From NCBI GenBank assembly GCA_009787485.1, contig WQWP01000004.1, positions 1 through 34,002 on the forward strand: a DNA stretch of 34,002 nt, given 5' to 3'. The notes under the pieces were generated by a model that had not been told where the DNA came from, made no database searches, and worked only from the letters and a program-made list of their open reading frames with translations. The DNA is from Lentimicrobiaceae bacterium (GTDB lineage Bacteria; Bacteroidota; Bacteroidia; Bacteroidales; WCHB1-69). Position 1 is the first letter of the stretch, and each line of letters starts with the position of its first letter. Below are positions 27,448-34,002 of the stretch, piece after piece. The position numbers and the translations under genes are program-made.

Positions 27448-27742
27448 CTAACGCTTTTTCTAACTATGTTTTTAAAGTGCTATGTTGCACATTTTTTTAT
27501 GTCATAATGATAATTTTTGTTAATATTTGGGTGAAAAGATATTAAAAAAATCAGGATATGATTTTTTGACACAATTCGGGGCTAAATCTTTTTTTTCCCA
27601 GCACAAGAAAAAAAGTTTTAACCTACAGTTAGATATTTGTACGGTATATTGAATGTTTTTCATATTTTTGCCAAAATTTTCATATACAACATCTGAAAAT
27701 AAACAAATCTATATGTTATAAAATATAAATACATCAAATTTC

Positions 27743-28990
27743 ATGGAATCGTATATCGTAATAGAAGAATTTATTAAGAAAAAAACTCTTATTGAACGTT
27801 CTGATTATACCAAAAAAATTACTCCATTTATTGATAAGAATATAATAAAGGTATTAACCGGGCAGCGCCGTGTAGGAAAAAGCTACATTTTGTTTCAATT
27901 AATCTTAGAAATAAAAAAACAAAATCTTAATGCTAATGTGATCTATATCAGCAAAGAGTTAAAACCGTTTGAACACATTGTAAACGATAACTTGCTATAT
28001 GAATTTGTACAGTCAAATCTAAAATCAAATGCAAAAAACTACTTATTTGTTGATGAGGTTCAAGATATTGTAAATTTTGAAAAAGCCTTGCGAAGTTTGC
28101 TTGCCGAAAACGTTTGTGATATTTTTATTACAGGAAGTAATGCTAAATTGCTTTCGGGCGAATTGGCAACTTATTTGTCCGGGAGATATGTTGAATTTGC
28201 CATTCATCCATTAAGTTACAATGAATTTTTAGATTTTTTCTCTCTTGAAAACAATTCTGAAACCCTCAACAAATATATTGCTGTTGGTGGAATGCCTTAT
28301 ATAAAAACTATAGGATTGGACGAAAACCAAGTATATGAATATCTTAAAAATGTGTATGCCAGCATTCTTTTGCGCGATGTTGTAGCAAGAGAAAATATTC
28401 GCAATGTAAGGTTTTTAGAAAATTTAGTAGAATTTTTGGCCGATAATATTGGTAGTTTGTTTTCCGCTTCAAATATCAGTAAGTATTTAAAATCTCAACA
28501 AATATTATTAACTCCGCAAGTGGTTCTCAGTTACATAAAATCGCTTTGCAATGCTTTTTTTATTCACAAAGTAAGCAGATACGATATTAAAGGGAAACAA
28601 CTTTTTGAATACGGTGAGAAATATTATTTTGAAGATATTGGTTTGCGAAATGCAATCAGGGGCTTTAACAGAGCCTCCGATATTGGAAAAATTATAGAAA
28701 ACTTGGTGTATAATCATTTACAGCAATTGGGCTATACGATTAATGTAGGACAGATGGACAGTGCGGAAATTGACTTTATTGCCGAACAAAATGGCAAACA
28801 AATTTACATTCAGGTAGCTTACTTACTCAACGATGAACAAACAAAAAAACGAGAATTTGGTAATTTGTTGAAAATAAACAATAACTACCGAAAATACGTG
28901 GTTACTCTAGACGAATACAACAATAGCAGCAATTACGAAGGCATTGAGCATATTCACCTTCGCCAATTTTTGACAAAAACAGAGTTATAA
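27743..28990 (+). CDS. AAA family ATPase with C-terminal DUF4143 domain
   Basis: VLTGQRRVGKSYILFQLI (Walker A), YLFVDEVQDI (Walker B), FITGSNAKLLSGELATYLSGRYVEFAIHPLSYNEFLDFF, DSAEIDFIAEQNGKQIYIQVA. Confidence 0.9.
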   Translation: MESYIVIEEFIKKKTLIERSDYTKKITPFIDKNIIKVLTGQRRVGKSYILFQLILEIKKQNLNANVIYISKELKPFEHIVNDNLLYEFVQSNLKSNAKNYLFVDEVQDIVNFEKALRSLLAENVCDIFITGSNAKLLSGELATYLSGRYVEFAIHPLSYNEFLDFFSLENNSETLNKYIAVGGMPYIKTIGLDENQVYEYLKNVYASILLRDVVARENIRNVRFLENLVEFLADNIGSLFSASNISKYLKSQQILLTPQVVLSYIKSLCNAFFIHKVSRYDIKGKQLFEYGEKYYFEDIGLRNAIRGFNRASDIGKIIENLVYNHLQQLGYTINVGQMDSAEIDFIAEQNGKQIYIQVAYLLNDEQTKKREFGNLLKINNNYRKYVVTLDEYNNSSNYEGIEHIHLRQFLTKTEL

Positions 28991-29069
28991 TCCATTACTT
29001 GGTGAAGAAATAATTTATTACTTTCGCGCTTAAAAGTTGAACTTAAAAATCTAACACCCAACCATTCTT

Positions 29070-29858
29070 ATGCACCCCATCACCGGCATCATCATTACGC
29101 TAAACGAAGAAAAAAACATCACAGATGCTGTTCTTTCTTTGCAACAGATTTGTAATGAGATAATTGTTGTGGATTCGTGTAGCCATGATAACACCCGCGA
29201 AATGGCAGAAAAAGCAGGTGCAAAAGTTTATGTTCAACACTATTTGGGAGATGGAATCCAAAAAAATATCGGACTGCAATTTGCCACAAACAGATGGATT
29301 TTCTGTATGGATGCCGATGAACGATTAACGCCGGAATTGGTTGCCGCCATCAATGCCATTGACTTGGCCAACACACAATATTGGGGTTTTGCCGTGAAAC
29401 GGCGTAACTATATTGGAAGTCGCTGGGTTCGTTGCTGCGGTTGGTATCCCGATTATGTGGTCAGACTATTCCGACACGACAAATTGCGATTTGCTGAGGT
29501 AAAGCAACATGCAACGGTTCCTGCAAAAAACACCTGCAAATTGCCGGCAGATATGATGCACTATACCTATCATAATATTGGAGAGCTTTTCTCTAAACCC
29601 GCCCGCAATTTTTCAACTCGCAGCGCCAAAATAATGTTCCTGAATGGTAAAAAAACTAACGTTTTCTCACCTGTTCTTCATGGTTTTTGGGCTTTTTTCA
29701 GTAATTATTTCTTCAAAAAAGGAATACTGGGTGGTATAGATGGATTGACCCTCTCCATTGCCATCGCTTGCAACTCCTACTTAAAATATGCAAAATTGCT
29801 TGAATATCAACGAGATTCTGAAGTCAGAAACAAAGAAAATTTTGAAAAAGTTTGGTAA
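29070..29858 (+). CDS. Glycosyltransferase family 2 (WaaE/KdtX-like)
   Basis: ITGIIITLNEEKNITDAVLSLQQICNEIIVVDSCSHDNT...WIFCMDADERLTPEL. Confidence 0.88.
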   Translation: MHPITGIIITLNEEKNITDAVLSLQQICNEIIVVDSCSHDNTREMAEKAGAKVYVQHYLGDGIQKNIGLQFATNRWIFCMDADERLTPELVAAINAIDLANTQYWGFAVKRRNYIGSRWVRCCGWYPDYVVRLFRHDKLRFAEVKQHATVPAKNTCKLPADMMHYTYHNIGELFSKPARNFSTRSAKIMFLNGKKTNVFSPVLHGFWAFFSNYFFKKGILGGIDGLTLSIAIACNSYLKYAKLLEYQRDSEVRNKENFEKVW

Positions 29859-29893
29859 CTTAAATGATTATTCACCTATAAATTATTATTATT

Positions 29894-30961
29894 ATGAAAA
29901 AAAACAACGGAATTTTTTGGGGACTACTTTTTGTCGCTTTTGGTCTTCTTTGGTTGGGAAGATCACTTGGATTTTTCCACTTTAGCTGGTACAATGCACT
30001 CAGACTGTGGCCAATCCTTATTATCTGGGTGGGCGTTACGCTGCTGCCCATTGCACAACTTTGGAAAAATGTGTGTAATTTCATCCTTTTAGCCATTGCA
30101 ATTGTGCTGCTTTTTTCGCTGCCGGCAAAGTCATCGTGCTGCAATCGTATCTATTGGAATGAAAAAGAATCGGTATCCATTCAACGGGAAAGTCGAACCC
30201 GAACTACCGGAGAAATTCAGGAAAAACGGATTACCGGAGAAATTAAGGGAGTTATCATTGAAGGCCCTTGGGAAGTGTTTATCACACAGAATAATACAGA
30301 TAATAACGCCGTGATTGAACATAATGTTCCGGAAAGCAAAATTACAACCGAGTTGCGTCCTAATGGGTATCTACACATTCGGGCGTCTTCTGTGGGTGGC
30401 TATCACAAAAGAATACTGAGAGCTACTATTCATGCATCTGTACTCGAAAAAATTGAAGCGCGCGGAGCCGCTACCATAAATACTGACGGACAATTTGCTT
30501 CCCATTGTGATATCAAGTTGTCTGGGGCTTCTAAAATGGATGGGCTTTCGTGCGAAGGAAGTTACGCTAATGTAACCATTAGCGGAGCGTCAAAACTAAA
30601 AAATTTCACATTCACCGGAGAGCGCTTCGATGCGGATGTTTCGGGCGCTTCGAAAATAGACTTTCTCGAAATGAATGTGAAAAAGTGTAAAGTTGACCTC
30701 TCCGGCGCTTCTTCTTTTAAGGGAAGCGGCTATGCTACAAAAGGTTCATTTTCAGGATCCGGAAGTTCTGCTTTTAAAGCTTTTGATTTGGAATTAGAAA
30801 ACCTTGACATTAATCTTTCCGGTGCTTCTTCCGCAGAAGTTACTGTAAACCAAGCGATCACAGGAAGCCTTTCCAGCGCTTCAATACTCAGGTACAGAAA
30901 AGCGGAAGATGTTCGCGGCGTTTCCACAAGCGGAAGTTCAAAAATTGTTTCTGTGAAATAA
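29894..30961 (+). CDS. LiaF-type transmembrane domain plus GIN (DUF2807) domain protein
   Basis: GIFWGLLFVAFGLLWLGRSLGFFHFSWYNALRLWPILIIWVG, then repeated 'LSGASK' strands of a GIN beta-helix. Confidence 0.82.
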   Translation: MKKNNGIFWGLLFVAFGLLWLGRSLGFFHFSWYNALRLWPILIIWVGVTLLPIAQLWKNVCNFILLAIAIVLLFSLPAKSSCCNRIYWNEKESVSIQRESRTRTTGEIQEKRITGEIKGVIIEGPWEVFITQNNTDNNAVIEHNVPESKITTELRPNGYLHIRASSVGGYHKRILRATIHASVLEKIEARGAATINTDGQFASHCDIKLSGASKMDGLSCEGSYANVTISGASKLKNFTFTGERFDADVSGASKIDFLEMNVKKCKVDLSGASSFKGSGYATKGSFSGSGSSAFKAFDLELENLDINLSGASSAEVTVNQAITGSLSSASILRYRKAEDVRGVSTSGSSKIVSVK

Positions 30962-30989
30962 TGTGGCCCCGTGCAGCAAAAACATACTT

Positions 30990-31021
30990 AATACGTTATA
31001 TAAATAATACGTTATATAAAT
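30990..31021 (+). repeat. Perfect 16-nt tandem duplication (aatacgttatataaat)x2
   Basis: Two exact copies at 30990-31005 and 31006-31021, just upstream of the 31044 start. Confidence 0.95.
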
Positions 31022-31043
31022 AATTAATCTAAAATTTATAAAA

Positions 31044-31766
31044 ATGAAAAAAGCAGTAATTATTATTAGTTTGTTCCTTTTGGGAACCACACTGTCGGTA
31101 AAAGCACAAGAAATGACTGAAAAAGAACAAAACAATTACGCCATTGGGGTGCTGCTGGGACAAAAAATCCAGGAAGAAATCCAAAAAGCCGGAATTGATG
31201 TGACAATCTTTGAGTCTATTAAAGAAAAATTTAAAGAATTGGTGGATCTTCATGCTATAAAAGAAGGTTTTAGTGATGTTTTAAAAGGAGAGTCCAAACT
31301 TTCTAAAGAAGAAGTTGAAGCGAGTCTTATGGAACTTATGAAGATGAAAGATTATTTTGAGCAGCTATTTGGACTTAACCAAACGAACCAAGTGAATCAA
31401 CTCCAGAAAAGTGAGTGTGCAACTTCGATATACTCCGAATTGATACAAGAAGCGTGGGCGATGTATGAAGTAGAAGAATACCCAATGTCGGCGCAGAGAT
31501 ACGAGGAAGCATTTAAAACACTGGGAGGTAAAGGCTTGGTTCGCGACCGGTACAACGCTGCTTGCTCGTATGCTTTAGCCAATAAAATTGACGCCGCTTT
31601 TGTGCAACTATTCAAAATTGCGAAACGCGGAAACTATACTGATTTTGAGCACATTACCACAGATGCCGACCTAAATGCACTTCATAACGACAAAAGATGG
31701 ACTAAGCTTATTAAAATTGTGAAAGCGAACAAAGAGAAGGCGGATAGTTTGAGGTATGTAAAATAA
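31044..31766 (+). CDS. Secreted protein with FKBP_N-like domain and TPR-like C-terminus
   Basis: Signal peptide; 'NNYAIGVLLGQKIQEEIQKAGID...AIKEGFSDVLKGESKLSKEEVEASL' resembles FKBP N-terminal dimerization domains; no FKBP PPIase domain; TPR-like YNAACSYALANKIDAAFVQLFK. Confidence 0.6.
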   Translation: MKKAVIIISLFLLGTTLSVKAQEMTEKEQNNYAIGVLLGQKIQEEIQKAGIDVTIFESIKEKFKELVDLHAIKEGFSDVLKGESKLSKEEVEASLMELMKMKDYFEQLFGLNQTNQVNQLQKSECATSIYSELIQEAWAMYEVEEYPMSAQRYEEAFKTLGGKGLVRDRYNAACSYALANKIDAAFVQLFKIAKRGNYTDFEHITTDADLNALHNDKRWTKLIKIVKANKEKADSLRYVK

Positions 31767-31767
31767 G

Positions 31768-31797
31768 TTGGGTGGTGGAGCGAAAAGTATATTTTTG
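31768..31797 (+). promoter_or_regulatory. Bacteroidetes-type promoter upstream of pdxJ
   Basis: TTG (31768-31770), 19-nt spacer, TATTTTTG (31790-31797), matching TTTG/TANNTTTG sigma-ABfr consensus. Confidence 0.5.
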
Positions 31798-31823
31798 CCG
31801 TTGCATTTATTACAGCAAACGGT

Positions 31824-32546
31824 ATGACAAAGTTAAGCGTAAACGTTAACAAAATAGCCACGCTCCGCAACGCGCGCGGTGGAAATCTCCCCGACCTCAT
31901 TCAAGTAGCAAAAGATTGTGAAAAATTTGGCGCACAGGGAATTACAGTACACCCGAGACCCGACGGGCGCCATATCCGCTACGAAGATGTACGCAATCTA
32001 AAAAAAATAGTTACTACAGAATTTAATATTGAGGGATATCCTTCTAAAGATTTTATTGACTTGGTATTAGAAGTAAAACCCGACCAGGTAACTTTGGTGC
32101 CCGATGCACCCGATGCCATTACTTCGAATAACGGTTGGGATACGATTAAGTATCGGGAGATGCTTTTTGAAATTTGTCAAAACTTTAAAAAAGAAGGAAT
32201 TAGAACCTCTATTTTTGTAAATCCCGAAACTATTATGGTACAAAACGCCAAACTTTGCGGCACCGACAGAATTGAATTATACACAGAAGGTTATGCCGTA
32301 AACTACCCAATCAATCCAAAAACGGCAATTGAAAGCTATTCTCAATGTGCCGAAGAAGCAATCAAACAAGGATTAGGGATAAACGCCGGACATGACCTAA
32401 ACTTGCACAATCTCAACTACTTTGCCCAAAACATCTCTCAACTATTAGAGGTCTCCATCGGCCACGCCCTCATCTGCGATGCCTTATATTTAGGCTTAGA
32501 AGAAACTATTCACCGTTACTTATCCGCCTTAAAAATTTCTCTGTGA
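31824..32546 (+). CDS. pdxJ: Pyridoxine 5'-phosphate synthase
   Basis: [60 protein letters not shown]. Confidence 0.96.
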   Translation: MTKLSVNVNKIATLRNARGGNLPDLIQVAKDCEKFGAQGITVHPRPDGRHIRYEDVRNLKKIVTTEFNIEGYPSKDFIDLVLEVKPDQVTLVPDAPDAITSNNGWDTIKYREMLFEICQNFKKEGIRTSIFVNPETIMVQNAKLCGTDRIELYTEGYAVNYPINPKTAIESYSQCAEEAIKQGLGINAGHDLNLHNLNYFAQNISQLLEVSIGHALICDALYLGLEETIHRYLSALKISL

Positions 32547-32598
32547 ACCTCTGCGCCTTCTGCGTCTCTGTGCTGAAAAAAATTAAAATCATCATAAA

Positions 32599-33408
32599 AT
32601 GGAAAAACTAAAAGAAACCAAACTCTTTTTGTCTTCAAAAATGAAAACCACCCCACAAATCGGCATCATCTTAGGTTCCGGCTTAAGTGGATTAGTACGG
32701 CATTTAGAAATTGAGGAAGAGATTCCCTACGCCACCATTCCCAACTTTCCGGTTTCCACAGTAAAAGGACACTACGGTTCCTTAATTTTTGGAAAGCTGA
32801 ACGGAATAGACATTGTGGTGTGCAGCGGCCGCTTCCATTACTACGAAGGTTATACCATGCAAGAAGTAACTTTCCCGATTCAAGTTATGAAAGAGCTGGG
32901 AATTAAAAAGTTAATCATATCAAATGCCGCAGGTGGCATGAATCCAACTTTTAAGATTGGAGATATTATGCTCATTAAAGACCACATTAACATGTTCCCT
33001 ACTAACCCGTTGCTTGGACCCAACGATGACGAACAAGGACCTCGTTTCTTAGATATGAGCGAAGCCTACTCGAAAAAAATGTTAAAAACTGCCTCTGAAT
33101 GTGCAAAAGAACTTGATATTCACGTGCAAACCGGCGTTTATGTGGGCGTTACCGGTCCTTGTTACGAAACCCCTGCCGAGTACCGCATGTTTGCCATCAT
33201 TGGCGGCGATGCGGTGGGCATGTCCACCGTTCCAGAAACTATCGTAGCCCGCCATCGTGGAATAGAAGTTTTTGGTTTATCGGTAATTACAGACCTCGGC
33301 ATTGTAGGACAAGTGGAAAAAATATCACATGATGAAGTGCTTCAGGCAGCTAAAATTGCGGAACCGAAAGTGGTGGCGTTGGTTTGTGAAATGTTGAAGA
33401 GGGTTTGA
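32599..33408 (+). CDS. Purine nucleoside phosphorylase (PNP/MTAP family)
   Basis: IGIILGSGLSGLVRHLE, GRFHYYEGYTMQEVTFPIQVMKELGIKKLIISNAAGGMNP, VTGPCYETPAEYRMFA, VGMSTVPETIVARH. Confidence 0.95.
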   Translation: MEKLKETKLFLSSKMKTTPQIGIILGSGLSGLVRHLEIEEEIPYATIPNFPVSTVKGHYGSLIFGKLNGIDIVVCSGRFHYYEGYTMQEVTFPIQVMKELGIKKLIISNAAGGMNPTFKIGDIMLIKDHINMFPTNPLLGPNDDEQGPRFLDMSEAYSKKMLKTASECAKELDIHVQTGVYVGVTGPCYETPAEYRMFAIIGGDAVGMSTVPETIVARHRGIEVFGLSVITDLGIVGQVEKISHDEVLQAAKIAEPKVVALVCEMLKRV

Positions 33409-33434
33409 ACGGTATGACAAAAATACTATCTTTG
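33404..33434 (+). promoter_or_regulatory. Bacteroidetes-type promoter overlapping the purine nucleoside phosphorylase stop codon
   Basis: TTTG (33404-33407), 19-nt spacer, TATCTTTG (33427-33434). Confidence 0.6.
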
Positions 33435-33440
33435 CAACCA

Positions 33441-33645
33441 ATTTTATTAACAAAAATATTGCGTATGATATAGAAAACAACACAAAAATATAATAGAATA
33501 GCATTTGCTATGTTCTTGCTTCTGAAATTGCACACTTCAAGAAAGTATTACAAGAATAAGTAATGTTCGCAGTTAGCGGGCTTTATTATTTGTAATACAG
33601 GTCGTGCAAAACCTCAGAAGCGGATTATAAGTCCGCTTTTTTATT
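33441..33645 (+). ncRNA. Candidate small/leader RNA of about 205 nt with intrinsic terminator
   Basis: No sizeable ORF; promoter at 33404-33434; local hairpins (agaatagc-attt-gctatgttct); terminator aagcgga/tccgctt plus T tract. Confidence 0.5.
33618..33645 (+). terminator. Rho-independent terminator
   Basis: aagcgga (33618-33624), ttataag loop, tccgctt (33632-33638), then TTTTT. Confidence 0.75.
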
Positions 33646-33693
33646 TGTCAAATTTTTAAACAACAATACATTCACCCTTAAAAAACAAACAGT

Positions 33694-34002
33694 ATGAAAC
33701 GAAAAATTATTTTCTTATTATGGTTTGCCATCCCATTATTTTGCATGGCACAAAGCGGTTTAGCTTTTAGTTATGAGTATGACGCTGCGGGTAATCGTGT
33801 GCTTCGTAAAGTGATTATATTTGACCCTCAATTTACACCGCCACCGCCTCCGGAGGATCCACCTCTTGCTGAAAAACCAGTAGAAATAGAAGAGAACTTA
33901 ATGCCCTTAACGTCTTTAACATCCATAGAGCCAACGGCACCGGAAGCCCATACCCAATACTTTGTAGAAAAAGTAGCCCAAGTAGAACTGAAAATCTACC
34001 CC
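33694..34002 (+). CDS. YD/RHS-like T9SS cargo protein, N-terminal part (3' truncated by window)
   Basis: MKRKIIFLLWFAIPLFCMAQSGLAFSYEYDAAGNRVLRKVI...VEKVAQVELKIYP: signal peptide, YD-repeat motif, start of a T9SS domain. Confidence 0.7.
   Translation, partial: MKRKIIFLLWFAIPLFCMAQSGLAFSYEYDAAGNRVLRKVIIFDPQFTPPPPPEDPPLAEKPVEIEENLMPLTSLTSIEPTAPEAHTQYFVEKVAQVELKIYP

Noticed and set aside
27303-27455. Integron attC site
   Set aside because: Hairpin ends do not show the paired RYYYAAC/GTTRRRY core, and no integrase or cassette array is present.
1-34002. CRISPR arrays, tRNA/rRNA genes, IS transposases or prophage genes
   Set aside because: No regularly spaced repeats, tRNA T-loop/anticodon patterns or transposase/phage ORFs were recognised by eye.

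Overview
This is a chromosomal window from a Bacteroidetes genome, judged from T9SS sorting domains, an S46 dipeptidyl peptidase, GIN/DUF2807, TANNTTTG promoters and PorT-like barrels. Most of it is housekeeping: purN-purE-purC, DUF1015, a LutB-like protein, an MFS transporter, an S46 peptidase, xseA, mnmG, ybeY, queD, lpxB, murC, dnaA, a riboflavin kinase, a PSP1/RicT-like protein, gcvP, a glycosyltransferase, pdxJ and a purine nucleoside phosphorylase. Accessory material includes two T9SS cargo genes, small lipoproteins, an AAA/DUF4143 ATPase, gene relics and several dispersed repeats. The strongest unusual signal is murC. It is an open, apparently functional ORF carrying two in-frame insertions built from repetitive DNA: an inverted pair of a ~52-nt palindromic unit, a purine-rich tract and an 'HSERSEES' palindrome. 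This resembles Rickettsia palindromic elements inserted in genes. Other notable signals are a perfect parS-like 16-mer abutting the mnmG start codon, a nested palindromic mosaic after gcvP, a T9SS lysyl-endopeptidase-like protein that appears to have lost its catalytic residues, a long imperfect hairpin at ~27.3-27.45 kb, and a ~205-nt candidate sRNA with its own promoter and terminator after the purine nucleoside phosphorylase gene. All calls come from reading the sequence and recalled family motifs. No database searches were run.
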